Assembly (NCBI RefSeq): GCF_001590605.1 | Contig: NZ_CP014504.1 | Coordinates: forward strand, 5,518,001 to 5,582,000 | Origin: Pedobacter cryoconitis | GTDB taxonomy: Bacteria > Bacteroidota > Bacteroidia > Sphingobacteriales > Sphingobacteriaceae | Direction: 5' to 3' | Length of the DNA: 64,000 bases | The notes under the pieces: model-generated | Told to the model about the DNA's origin: nothing | Database searches by the model: none | The model's input: the letters and a program-made list of their open reading frames with translations, nothing else | Made by a program: the position numbers and the translations under genes | In this document: positions 1 through 9,546 of the stretch, one piece after another | Position numbering within the stretch: position 1 is the first letter of the stretch | How the letters are laid out: each line of letters begins with the position of its first letter

Positions 1-1
1 G

Positions 2-3000
2 GAAGATGTCAGTGAAGCAAAACAGCCTGAAAAAAGTGTGCTGCAATCTTTGCTTGCAGAAACCTACTGGAATTTTTATCAGCAAAACAGGTATAAGATT
101 TTCAGGCGTACAACTGTACAGCAAGACAGCAGTAAAAATATCAATACCTGGTCTATTCAGAAGATCACAGCTGAAACTGTAAAAAATCTTGTGGCCTCAG
201 TAGCTGAGCAAGAGTTGCTCCAAAAAACTAAGATTGGTCTTTTAAATAATTTATTACTTGGCGATACTTCCACGAGATATCTGCGGCCAACTTTATACGA
301 TTTGCTGGCGCACCGGGCATTGAGTATCCTGATGAATTCAGAGACAGAGCTTACAAAAACGGACGATGATGGGGTAGATTTTAATGATCCGAGATTATTG
401 GGAGATTATAAAGCATTTGTATCCTTGAAAATGAAGACAAATGATAGTACGTCATTTGCAATGATTAAGATAAATATCCTTCAAAATCTGCTTCAATTTC
501 ACGCTTTGAATCTTAATGAAGCAGCATTGGCTGACGCGGATCTGCAAAGATTGAAATTTATCTATGAGAAAAGCACTGCGGTAAATAAAGAAGAAACTTA
601 TCTTAAAGCAATAACTTTATTGGCTGCACAATCTGCCGGTAATGAAATCTATGCTGATATAGTATATGAACAAGCATTATTTTATAAAAAAGGACAATCC
701 AATGAAAATAAACCAGATTTAATAAAGGCAATAGAACTGGCTAAAAAAGCGATCAAAGCATTTCCAAAAAGTAATGGTGCCAGGAATGCGGAGAACCTGA
801 TTAAAGAGATCAGTAGTAAAATATTAACTCTTCAAATAAAGGGATTCAGTAAGCCTGGTCAGCCATCGCAGCTTTTCTTTACCTATAAAAATATAGATAC
901 GCTACAATTACAAGTTTATAAAGTACCAGCAGCCTATAATGACTATTATTCAGCCTTCGGTGAAAAAGAAAAATATAATAAGTTCATTAAAACACATCGG
1001 CCGGTAAAAGTATGGACTGAGATTTTACCTGTATCAAATGACTACCAGGAGCATACCATCATTGGAAAGATGGATGCGCTCCCGAATGGGAATTATATTA
1101 TAATCGCCAGGAATACAAATCAAGTTGACAACGTTTCACAATATAGCAATTTCAGAGTCACTGGAATGGCAGTTACCCAAAGGCACATCCATGATAAAAA
1201 AGAATACTTTATTGCCAGCAGCCTTACCGGGGAACCTTTAAAAGGAGTGCTTATCCAGGAGGTCTTGTCAGATTTTAAGGAGAATCAAAACATAAATGAA
1301 AAAAGTCCGCTGTTTAAAACAAATGATTCAGGTTATGCAGTATTAAACTCTCAGGAGACACTAAACGTAAGACGTGCTATGATTGTTAAAGGTACCGATA
1401 CTCTTTATATACCTGTAAATAGCTATGGAAATAATATAAAGGAAGACAGGAAACAGGTAATCTTATTTACCGACAGAGGTATTTATCGCCCTGGACAAAC
1501 AGTGTATTATAAAGGACTACTGCTAGAAGACAAAAACTATAAAAACAGCATTGTTCCTGGTCTGAATTTATTTTTGACTTTTAAAGATGCTAATTACAAA
1601 GACATAGAAACAATCACTGTGAAAACCAATGACTACGGAACTTTTCAGGGGTCATTCATTATTCCTGCCGGTAAGTTAAATGGAATGATGCAACTAACAA
1701 CGATGTATGGGAGTATCGGGATCCAGGTAGAAGAATATAAAAGGCCCACTTTTGAAATCGTTTTTGAGCAGTCAAATCAGAAATACAAATTAAATGATAG
1801 TATTAAAATACAAGGAAAGGCATTGTCTTTTTCTGGTTATTCAGTCACAGGTGCTAAGGTGAGTTATAAAGTATCCAGAAGCAAAATTTCAAATTATAGT
1901 TATGGTCGTCCTTATCAGCGCGAATCCCTTACACAAATTGCCATCGGAACGACAGAAACTAAAGAAGGAGGCGCTTTTGACATTACATTCCTTGCAGCAG
2001 CAAATGTACTTGCAAATGAAAACTATACCTTTCAAATTACTGCTGATATTACAGATTTGAATGGAGAAACCCGGACAGCAACCAAGAGTATTACTGCAGG
2101 TCATACAGATCTGTTACTGAATGTAAATATTCCTGACGAATTGTTTTTAAAATCGGCAGCTGATACGCTGTCTGTTGGCATACAAAATCTGAATGGAGAG
2201 CCCGTTGCTTCAAAACTAAATGCAGAATGGACTGCATTGCAATATCCAGGGAGATTGGTTAGCAGTAATGAATTTGCTGTTATAGCTGAAAACTATACAT
2301 TGGGCAAAGAAGAATTCCTGAGGGCATTCCCGGCAGAAGAATACAAAGGAGATGGTAATCCTGCGAACTGGTCACCCCTTAAAAACAGTTTCATCCAGAA
2401 TATAACAGTGGACAATGGAAAAGGTGAACTGAAAATATCTGAAAAAAGTCTGGTTCCTGGCTATTATAAAGTCAAACTGACGGCCAGAAATAACAGCAAT
2501 GATACTGTTTCTGTAACTAAAATTGTTCGTGTTTATCACAAAGAGGCTACGGCTATACAAAGTACCAGGGAATGGTTGGTTGCAGAAAAAACTACTATAA
2601 CACCTTCAGAGAGTGCCGTATTCAGAATTGCGGGAATGTTGCCAGATGCTAAAGCCTATTACGAAGTCTATTACAAAGACAGCATCGCGGAAAAAGTATG
2701 GGTTAAGGTCTCTCCAAAACAAAATATCATTAAAATCCCTCCTGGGCGAGGGTTTGAAAATGCCTTTGCAATTCAGTTTACCATGATTCAAAATGGGGTG
2801 GTTTACAATTCTTTGAAACAAGTAAATATTATTGATGCAGCCAAAGCGCTTGACATTAACTTCATAACCTTCCGGAATAAATTGCAACCCGGAGAAAAGG
2901 AAAACTGGAAGTTGAAAATCAGTAATCAAAAGGGTGAGAAACAAATGGCAGAAATGGTGGCTACTTTATATGATGCTTCATTAGATGAATTGAAAAAGAT

Positions 3001-6000
3001 GGATTGGCAAACTATCAATCCTCCATCTTATTATTATACAGCTTACGAATGGAAATTTGATAACAACAGCATAAATAATGGAGGTCAACTTTGGTTTTTA
3101 AGAACTTACCAAAATTATTACCAGGGCAGCCAGCGTGACTACGAGCAGCTGAGCATAACTGGATTTAAGATGGATCTTGGAACTCCATATCCTTATCAGG
3201 ATTATTTGCAAAGACTGGCCAGTGAAGCCAGAAAAGGAAGTACAGAAATAGGTATTAAAAAACTGGCAGCACTACAAAATGGTAACCTGGTTTACGGAAT
3301 TATTACCGATAAACAGGGTTATGTAATACCAGGAGCTATCGTGATGTATGGTAAAATCAAAAGTACTGCTGATGCCAATGGTATTTATGCGATTAAAGCA
3401 AAGCCAGGTGATCAGTTAAGTATTACTGCGATAGGCTATAAGCTTTCTAAAATCAGGTTAACCCATGCCAGAAGAGCAGACATTACGCTGGAAAATGCTG
3501 AAAATAGTTTAAATGAATTTGCGTTGGCAGCTCCAATGGAAAAAAGAGCTAAGATGTCAAATCCGGCAATTATGTTAAGGGGTTCTTCAGGAGCAATTAA
3601 TGGCCAGGTTGCCGGTATGCAAATCGTAATGGAAGATAGCAAAACTTATGATGCTACTGCTAAATCTGATACAAAAAATGAACTGATAAACGCAGTATCA
3701 AAAGTAGTCCCTAGAACTAATTTCAACGAAACAGCCTTCTTTTATCCGCAGTTGAAAACCAACGAAGCTGGTGAAATTAATATTGAATTTACTATTCCTC
3801 AATCCTTGACCCGTTATAAAATGATGGGGTTTGCCCATACCAAAGACTTGAAAACCGCTACCATTGTTAAGGAGTTAATTACACAAAAACAATTGGCTAT
3901 TGCAGTTAATGCACCACGTTTCTTCCGGGAAGGCGATACCATTTTGCTCAGTGCCAAACTGAATAATCTGTCGGGAAAACTTCTTAAAGGAGAAGCTTCC
4001 TTAGAATTAAGAGATGCTTTAAGCGGAAAACTAATTCAGCTTCTTTCCTCAGAAGGAAAGCGAATACAGAAATTTGAGGTGGCCAATAAAGGTAATGAGG
4101 TCTTAAAATGGCCATTAATCATTCCATCAAGCATCAGTGCCATTACCTATAAAGTTGTTGCGCAATCTGGTAAATATAGTGATGGAGAAGAGATGACTGT
4201 TCCGGTTTTACCAAATTCAATGCTGGTTACTGAAACTATGCCACTGAACGTCCGTGGAAATACAACAAAGACATTTACGCTGGATAAGCTCTTGAAATCT
4301 GGTACATCCAAAACATTAAAGAACCAGGCATTAACCTTTGAATTTACGGCAAATCCGATTTGGTATGCTATACAATCCCTGCCTTATTTAATGGAATATC
4401 CATACGAATGCGCAGAACAAACCTTTAGTCGTTTCTATGCGAATAGTTTTGCAACAGGGATCATCAATAGTTCTCCAAAAATAAAACAAGTATTTATCCA
4501 ATGGCAGCAAACTGGTAATGGAGAGGCTTTGCTCTCCAACTTAGAGAAAAATCCTGAACTGAAGTCAATTCTGTTAGAAGAAACGCCATGGATAAGAGCT
4601 GCCGCTTCAGACGCTGAACAGAAAAAACGCCTGGCTGTTTTATTTGACCTGAACAGGATGAGTTATGAATTAAAGAACAACTTTCAGAAGCTGGAAAAGA
4701 TGCAAAAGCCAAATGGTTCTTTTGCCTGGTTTACCGGAATGAGCGATGACCGCTATATTACCCAGCATATTGTGTTGGGAATGGGACAACTTAAACATTT
4801 GAAACTGATCAATGAAAAAATAGCTCCAGGAGCTGATCAACTCTTAAATAAAGCAATTATCTATCTGGACCATCAGCTGCAGAATGATTTTAAAAGAGAA
4901 ATTTCCGAAAAAGGTATTGCTTATTTGCCATTACATTATTTATACGGCCGCAGTTATACCACTCAAAAAAATAATGATCCTGGTTTTAAGAAAGCTGTTG
5001 CTTACTACCTGAAAAAAGTAGCTGATAACTGGAAAACAATGGAACCTTATCAGCAGGGGCAGGCTGCATTGGTTTTAAATAGAAACGGGAACAAAGCAGA
5101 AGCAGTAAAAATCATTAACCTGTTAAAAGAAAGAGCACAGCAAAGTGATGAAATGGGGATGTATTGGGCCAGCAACCGCAATGGATGGTGGTGGTATCAA
5201 AATCCAGTAGAAACACAAGCGCTGCTGATTGAAGCCTTTGATGAAGTTGCTGCAGATACAAAATCAGTCGAAGAAATGAAAATCTGGCTTTTAAAGAATA
5301 AACAAACCAACGATTGGAAGACAACTAAAGCTACAGCAGCTGCCTGTTATGCATTACTGCTAAAAGGTTACGACCTGCTGGCAGAATCAGCTGAACCAGA
5401 AATTTTAATCGGTAATCAAACATTTACTGAGATTGGTATTGCCGGTACTCCTAAAGAAGCAGGAACGGGTTATCAGAAAGTAAGTATAGCTGGTGCACAA
5501 GTCAAACCTGAAATGGCAACTGTTAAAATTAAAAACAACAATAAAACAATAGCCTGGGGCGGAGTGTACTGGCAGTACTTTGAGCAGCTGGATAAAATCA
5601 CTTCATCCGCAACAGGAGTCAAAATCAAGAAGCAATTGTTTATACAAAAACAGACCGCCAAAGGAGATGTACTGACACCAATAACCTCATCCAATACACT
5701 GGCAGCGGGAGATTTGTTAAAGGTCAGGATAGAAATTTACACTGACCGTGATATGGAATATGTGCAGCTGAAAGATATGAGAGCTGCAGGTTTTGAGCCT
5801 GTCAATGTAATTTCCAATTATAAGTATCAGGATGGATTAGGTTATTATGAAAGTACTAAAGATGCTTCCACAAATTTCTTTATCAGTTATTTACGGAAAG
5901 GGGTATACGTATTTGAGTATGCTTTAAGAGTAACCCATGCAGGGAATTTCTCCAATGGAATTACCGCTTTACAATGCATGTATGCGCCAGAATTTACAAC

Positions 6001-6037
6001 CCATTCTGAAGGGATCAGAGTCACCGTAAAACCTTAG
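2..6037 (+). CDS. Alpha-2-macroglobulin family protein with thioester, 5'-truncated by the window edge
   Basis: The frame is open to the first base, so the gene starts upstream; 2,011 residues are visible. Counting from the first visible codon: MG2 signature TDRGIYRPGQ near residue 490, a carboxypeptidase-regulatory-like beta domain near 1094-1170, the A2M-domain signature ETAFFYPQ at 1243, and the thioester motif CAEQ at 1470 (codons from 4409), followed by the helical thioester domain. Bacterial alpha-2-macroglobulins are periplasmic or outer-membrane-anchored protease traps; CxEQ forms the Cys-Gln thioester that links covalently to the attacker. The regulatory-like domain between macroglobulin domains is usual for TonB-dependent transporters and seems to be a Bacteroidota elaboration here. 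No pbpC partner lies downstream; upstream is unseen. A strong hairpin follows the gene. Family call is sure; anchoring cannot be judged without the N-terminus. Confidence 0.93.
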   Translation, partial: EDVSEAKQPEKSVLQSLLAETYWNFYQQNRYKIFRRTTVQQDSSKNINTWSIQKITAETVKNLVASVAEQELLQKTKIGLLNNLLLGDTSTRYLRPTLYDLLAHRALSILMNSETELTKTDDDGVDFNDPRLLGDYKAFVSLKMKTNDSTSFAMIKINILQNLLQFHALNLNEAALADADLQRLKFIYEKSTAVNKEETYLKAITLLAAQSAGNEIYADIVYEQALFYKKGQSNENKPDLIKAIELAKKAIKAFPKSNGARNAENLIKEISSKILTLQIKGFSKPGQPSQLFFTYKNIDTLQLQVYKVPAAYNDYYSAFGEKEKYNKFIKTHRPVKVWTEILPVSNDYQEHTIIGKMDALPNGNYIIIARNTNQVDNVSQYSNFRVTGMAVTQRHIHDKKEYFIASSLTGEPLKGVLIQEVLSDFKENQNINEKSPLFKTNDSGYAVLNSQETLNVRRAMIVKGTDTLYIPVNSYGNNIKEDRKQVILFTDRGIYRPGQTVYYKGLLLEDKNYKNSIVPGLNLFLTFKDANYKDIETITVKTNDYGTFQGSFIIPAGKLNGMMQLTTMYGSIGIQVEEYKRPTFEIVFEQSNQKYKLNDSIKIQGKALSFSGYSVTGAKVSYKVSRSKISNYSYGRPYQRESLTQIAIGTTETKEGGAFDITFLAAANVLANENYTFQITADITDLNGETRTATKSITAGHTDLLLNVNIPDELFLKSAADTLSVGIQNLNGEPVASKLNAEWTALQYPGRLVSSNEFAVIAENYTLGKEEFLRAFPAEEYKGDGNPANWSPLKNSFIQNITVDNGKGELKISEKSLVPGYYKVKLTARNNSNDTVSVTKIVRVYHKEATAIQSTREWLVAEKTTITPSESAVFRIAGMLPDAKAYYEVYYKDSIAEKVWVKVSPKQNIIKIPPGRGFENAFAIQFTMIQNGVVYNSLKQVNIIDAAKALDINFITFRNKLQPGEKENWKLKISNQKGEKQMAEMVATLYDASLDELKKMDWQTINPPSYYYTAYEWKFDNNSINNGGQLWFLRTYQNYYQGSQRDYEQLSITGFKMDLGTPYPYQDYLQRLASEARKGSTEIGIKKLAALQNGNLVYGIITDKQGYVIPGAIVMYGKIKSTADANGIYAIKAKPGDQLSITAIGYKLSKIRLTHARRADITLENAENSLNEFALAAPMEKRAKMSNPAIMLRGSSGAINGQVAGMQIVMEDSKTYDATAKSDTKNELINAVSKVVPRTNFNETAFFYPQLKTNEAGEINIEFTIPQSLTRYKMMGFAHTKDLKTATIVKELITQKQLAIAVNAPRFFREGDTILLSAKLNNLSGKLLKGEASLELRDALSGKLIQLLSSEGKRIQKFEVANKGNEVLKWPLIIPSSISAITYKVVAQSGKYSDGEEMTVPVLPNSMLVTETMPLNVRGNTTKTFTLDKLLKSGTSKTLKNQALTFEFTANPIWYAIQSLPYLMEYPYECAEQTFSRFYANSFATGIINSSPKIKQVFIQWQQTGNGEALLSNLEKNPELKSILLEETPWIRAAASDAEQKKRLAVLFDLNRMSYELKNNFQKLEKMQKPNGSFAWFTGMSDDRYITQHIVLGMGQLKHLKLINEKIAPGADQLLNKAIIYLDHQLQNDFKREISEKGIAYLPLHYLYGRSYTTQKNNDPGFKKAVAYYLKKVADNWKTMEPYQQGQAALVLNRNGNKAEAVKIINLLKERAQQSDEMGMYWASNRNGWWWYQNPVETQALLIEAFDEVAADTKSVEEMKIWLLKNKQTNDWKTTKATAAACYALLLKGYDLLAESAEPEILIGNQTFTEIGIAGTPKEAGTGYQKVSIAGAQVKPEMATVKIKNNNKTIAWGGVYWQYFEQLDKITSSATGVKIKKQLFIQKQTAKGDVLTPITSSNTLAAGDLLKVRIEIYTDRDMEYVQLKDMRAAGFEPVNVISNYKYQDGLGYYESTKDASTNFFISYLRKGVYVFEYALRVTHAGNFSNGITALQCMYAPEFTTHSEGIRVTVKP

Positions 6038-6076
6038 GAATTCTGGATTTAAATCGATATTTATAGTTATTTTTAG

Positions 6077-6103
6077 GAGCCTGTTTGAATTTCAAACAGG
6101 CTC
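6077..6103 (+). terminator. Hairpin terminator after the alpha-2-macroglobulin gene
   Basis: Perfect inverted repeat GAGCCTGTTTGAA / TTCAAACAGGCTC with a one-base centre, 40 nt after the stop codon. The U-run after it is weak (TATGATTTT), so termination strength is uncertain. Confidence 0.65.
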
Positions 6104-6127
6104 TATGATTTTATAAGCTCAATTTAT

Positions 6128-7735
6128 TTGAAGAACAAGAATTACATCGTACTACTGTACGTGATTATAGGCTCTATCTGGGTGTTGTTAAGTGACCAGC
6201 TAACTGCTTTTTTAGTGGACGGTATGCCAGTTAAAGATCGGGCGCTGATCAACAGTCTGAAGGGGTTTTTCTTTATCGCATTTAGTGCGGTCTTGCTGCA
6301 TTACCTTGTCAATCTCTACAATAGAAGTAAAAAGCGCGAATTAGCTTATGTACAGCGTGAACTTGAAAATAGCAGGAAAGAGCAGCAGCAGTGGTATTAT
6401 GCTCAGAAAATGGCTAAAATTGCCAGTTGGGAGTACTTGCTGCAAACAGATGAAGTGATCTGGTCTGATAATTTATATGCGTTATTTGACTTAGCGCCCG
6501 ATGCGGCAATCACGACTGTTTCATTTTTTCTGGAACAAATACATCCGGATGATTTAGATGGATTCCTGGCAGCACATGAAAAAACAAAACTTACAGGGGA
6601 GATGGATTATGTGCACCGTTTAAAAATTGACGGCGAATGGCGTTATGTACGTGAAGCAGGAAAAGTGATTTACCAGGACGGAAAGCCTTATAAAATCAGT
6701 GGGGTACTTAAAGATATTACAGAAACGTTTAACCGGGAATTGTTATTAAATAACGCGCTGGAAAGACACGAATTAGTTAACAAAGCTACACATGATGCGA
6801 TCTGGGACTGGGATTTGGCCACCAGTCAGGTAACCTGGAATTCAGGCTTAAAACAGCTATTTGGTTATGACCATAAACAAGGTTTTTTCAAACCGGATTG
6901 GTGGATAGGTAAAATGCATCCATCAGATAGTAAAAGAGTTCTGGACAGTTTAAATGTCTTTGTTAAACAGGCTAAAAAACGCTGGGAAGCTTCTTATCGG
7001 CTACGCTGTGCTGATGGAAGTTATAAATATGTTTTTGACCAGGCTTATTTGGTGACAGATGACAATGGTGCCCCCCGGCGGATAATCGGAGCTGTAAAAG
7101 ACGTCGATGAATTAAGGCGTAAAGACGAAGAGAACAAGCAGCTGGCAGACGTAGTTAGTAAAGTTAAAAGTGGGGTAGTCATTAAAGATATCGGAGGAAA
7201 GATAAGTTGGGTTAATCCTTCATTTGAACAGCTTACTGGCTATTCTTTGAATGAGCTGAAAGGGAAGACACCAGGGGAGATATTGTATGGCCCTGAAACG
7301 AGTAGGGTAACAAGCGATGCTATTGTAGCTTCACTCAAAGCGCATGACTTTTTTAATATTGAAATTGTAAACTATTCAAAAAGCGGGGAGCCTTATTGGG
7401 TAGAAGTGAATAGTACTTCCATAGTTGATTCAGATGGACAGCCCTCAGGATATATCGATATTGTCACCGAAATTACTGAGCGGAAAAAGCGTGAAGTAGA
7501 AATTAGTGAACAGAACCATACATTGAAAGAGATTGCATGGATCAATTCTCATGAGATCAGAAAACCTGTGGCCTCTATATTAGGCTTGTCAGCACTTGCT
7601 AATGTTGCAACCAGCCCGGAAGAGAAGGAAGAATACTATAAAAGGATCAATAACTGTGTCACGGAAATGGACGAAATTATTCATCAAACCTCAGCAAAAG
7701 TAAATGAGCTGATGGGGAAAGATCACGGATTTTAA
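6128..7735 (+). CDS. Membrane-anchored multi-PAS signalling protein with H-box but no ATPase domain
   Basis: 535 residues. Two N-terminal membrane segments (about 6-26 and 43-63) are followed by three PAS/PAC modules (about 95-195, 205-320, 335-455; the last has the S-box features WVNPSFEQLTGYS and ITERKK). The C-terminus carries a histidine-kinase dimerisation motif, NSHEIRKPVASILGL, with His475 at the phospho-acceptor position, then about 60 residues and the stop. N, G1 and G2 boxes are absent and only 180 nt separate it from the next gene, too short for a HATPase domain even after a frameshift. It may accept phosphate from another kinase or pair with one. The start is TTG at 6128; the only nearby upstream ATG meets a stop after three codons. 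No cognate regulator is adjacent. Confidence 0.8.
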   Translation: MKNKNYIVLLYVIIGSIWVLLSDQLTAFLVDGMPVKDRALINSLKGFFFIAFSAVLLHYLVNLYNRSKKRELAYVQRELENSRKEQQQWYYAQKMAKIASWEYLLQTDEVIWSDNLYALFDLAPDAAITTVSFFLEQIHPDDLDGFLAAHEKTKLTGEMDYVHRLKIDGEWRYVREAGKVIYQDGKPYKISGVLKDITETFNRELLLNNALERHELVNKATHDAIWDWDLATSQVTWNSGLKQLFGYDHKQGFFKPDWWIGKMHPSDSKRVLDSLNVFVKQAKKRWEASYRLRCADGSYKYVFDQAYLVTDDNGAPRRIIGAVKDVDELRRKDEENKQLADVVSKVKSGVVIKDIGGKISWVNPSFEQLTGYSLNELKGKTPGEILYGPETSRVTSDAIVASLKAHDFFNIEIVNYSKSGEPYWVEVNSTSIVDSDGQPSGYIDIVTEITERKKREVEISEQNHTLKEIAWINSHEIRKPVASILGLSALANVATSPEEKEEYYKRINNCVTEMDEIIHQTSAKVNELMGKDHGF

Positions 7736-7915
7736 TTGATCAGGGCTCCAGATCAGAAAAATCACTAATTTAACATGAGGTCATGATTGTGTGGTATACC
7801 CTATTGCCAAAGGGACCCTATCAATTAATTTAATAGTATGAAATTAATGTTAATCTTTATTTTTTATATATTATAAATTGATAATAAAACGTTATGCTGC
7901 TATAATTTCACCAAA

Positions 7916-8314
7916 ATGGAAAACCAAATTTTAACTGAATTAGCTGAAAAAACGCAGGGTCTGTTTTATTTTAGTGAATCTGAAGCCCCGCTGACTATTG
8001 AAAACTTTGGACAGGTTCCGAAGGATCAGTTAAATGAAAAGCTTGTTCAGCTTAACAGCGAAAACCCTGGCACCCTGACAAGAATCGATCCGGAAGCTTT
8101 CTTTGAAAAAATAGTAAATACTGCTGATCCTGGTGATCAGGTAATGGTGGGGAATGCGCAGAAATTTACTGAACTTCATACTTACCTGAAAGATAATTTC
8201 TCGGATATACTGATTACACGCATAGAAGGAGGAGTAAATGTACCTATCATCATTACAGCTTATCTTTCGGATGGTACCTGTATTACAATAGCCACTTATG
8301 CGATTGAAACTTAG
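7916..8314 (+). CDS. Nuclease A inhibitor (NuiA)-like protein
   Basis: 132 residues, no signal peptide or membrane segment, so cytoplasmic. The segment GLFYFSESEAPLTIENFG near residue 15 and the C-terminal strand ending in Glu-Thr resemble NuiA (PF07924), the cyanobacterial protein that binds and inhibits the non-specific endonuclease NucA. In that family the acidic N-terminal half and the C-terminal Glu-Thr contact the nuclease. No nuclease gene is adjacent, so the partner must be elsewhere or the function has drifted. The gene is monocistronic: 180 nt of AT-rich DNA upstream and a strong bidirectional terminator 17 nt downstream. The call rests on motif memory rather than a search. Confidence 0.65.
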   Translation: MENQILTELAEKTQGLFYFSESEAPLTIENFGQVPKDQLNEKLVQLNSENPGTLTRIDPEAFFEKIVNTADPGDQVMVGNAQKFTELHTYLKDNFSDILITRIEGGVNVPIIITAYLSDGTCITIATYAIET

Positions 8315-8331
8315 AAAAATCTCTTATAAAT

Positions 8332-8367
8332 AAAAAATGCGTGCAGAATATTCTGCACGCATTTTTT
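8332..8367. terminator. Bidirectional terminator between convergent genes
   Basis: A perfect 36-nt palindrome, 12 stem pairs around AATGCGTGCAG-type arms with A6 on the left and T6 on the right. It serves both the NuiA-like gene (+) and the membrane protein gene (-). Confidence 0.9.
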
Positions 8368-8381
8368 ATTTACGCTCCATC

Positions 8382-8744
8382 TTAGATATTTGGAAACATT
8401 GATTGTGCTCTTTGACCAAGCAGAGGGATTTCTCTTTTGGTTCCCTGAATAGCACCAATCAGGCCAATAATCCATAAAATAAATAAGACGATAGACAAAA
8501 TAGTGAATATGGTAACTATAAATCCTGAAGGAGCTATACTAAGAATGATACGCTGTAAAACTTGTAGTATAATACCTACAATATAAAGTAATAGCGTTTG
8601 TCTTAAATGAAAGCTACCCAGTTCTGTTCTTTTGTCTTTGTGCATGCCGAAATAAGCGATAAGCCAGCCAATAAGTGTGATGTAACTTACAATAGCTACC
8701 GTTTTTCCATCTTCTGTTTTTGTTACGTTGAAGTTATTTTCCAT
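8382..8744 (-). CDS. DUF4870/Tic20-like small membrane protein
   Basis: 120 residues with three hydrophobic segments (about 15-33, 48-70, 75-100). The pattern is a polar N-terminus, a first helix, the motif ELGSFHLRQTLLLYI, then two closely spaced helices and a short charged tail, matching the DUF4870 family, a Tic20-like fold. Function is unknown for the family. It is transcribed alone and shares the bidirectional terminator with the NuiA-like gene. Start is ATG at 8744. Confidence 0.75.
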   Translation of the reverse strand: MENNFNVTKTEDGKTVAIVSYITLIGWLIAYFGMHKDKRTELGSFHLRQTLLLYIVGIILQVLQRIILSIAPSGFIVTIFTILSIVLFILWIIGLIGAIQGTKREIPLLGQRAQSMFPNI

Positions 8745-9034
8745 ATGTTGTTTTTGTTAATTTAGCTTGTTTACAATGATTTACACCTGCAATTCTATTT
8801 GTGCAAGAGACTTTAGCAGTCTGATGAAAATCTTTCAATTTCGTTTTTGCAATTAAAACTGGGAAAGAAAAAAATGTTGTTAAAAACAGAAATTCTTTCT
8901 TAATAAAATGCCATTCTTTAATACATTTTCGATAATTCTTAAATTATATAAACACAGCAAACAAAAATTAAGCCATCTGCTGACATAGGGTTGTCACGAG
9001 CACTTCTATTTTTGCTGCTTAACAAAATAAAAAG

Positions 9035-9493
9035 ATGAATATTATAAAAATCGACTCTTTCCAGGTAATTGGTATTTCAGTCCGTACGACTAATGAAAAT
9101 GGACAAGCAGCTAAAGACATTCCTGCCCTTTGGGAGAAGTTTATGTCAGCAGGTATTCTTGAACGGATCCCAAATAAAACTGACAATTCACTTTACTGTA
9201 TTTATACAGATTATGAAAAAGATCATACTAAACCTTATACCACTATTTTAGGATGCAAAGTTGAAAACACGGCTGAGATACCTGATCAGCTGGTGAGTAA
9301 AACAATTGAAGGGGCTTCTTATCAAAAAATTACAGCCAAAGGAAATTTGATGCAGGGCGCAGTTTATAACGAATGGATTAAGATTTGGAATTCAGATTTA
9401 GCAAGAACTTTTACCGCCGACTTTGAATTATACGATGAACGGTCTTTAAATCCTGAAAATGCAGCGGTAGATATATTTGTGGCGGTTAAATAA
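9035..9493 (+). CDS. GyrI-like / effector-binding-domain protein
   Basis: 152 residues without signal peptide. The N-terminal strand KIDSFQVIGISVRTTNENGQ, the following helix IPALWEKFMSAG, and the central YCIYTDYEKDHTKPYTTILG segment match the GyrI-like small-molecule-binding (SRPBCC-like tandem) domain of AraC-type regulators and SbmC/GyrI. No DNA-binding domain is fused, so it is a stand-alone ligand-binding unit. Preceded by about 290 nt of AT-rich non-coding DNA in which I see no clear promoter or hairpin. The ligand is unknown. Confidence 0.75.
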   Translation: MNIIKIDSFQVIGISVRTTNENGQAAKDIPALWEKFMSAGILERIPNKTDNSLYCIYTDYEKDHTKPYTTILGCKVENTAEIPDQLVSKTIEGASYQKITAKGNLMQGAVYNEWIKIWNSDLARTFTADFELYDERSLNPENAAVDIFVAVK

Positions 9494-9515
9494 AGAATTT
9501 CCTTCTTAAATAAGA

Positions 9516-9523
9516 TACATTTG
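9516..9523 (+). promoter_or_regulatory. Candidate -7 element TACATTTG
   Basis: Exact match to the Bacteroidota -7 consensus TAnnTTTG, 23 nt before the ATG at 9547. No good TTTG lies at the right distance upstream, so the site is only suggestive. Confidence 0.35.
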
Positions 9524-9546
9524 TTTTTGTCCTGAAAACAATATTG

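Noticed and set aside
7736..7915. Frameshifted ATPase domain after the PAS protein
   Set aside because: No N- or G-box can be read in any frame and the gap is too short for the domain.
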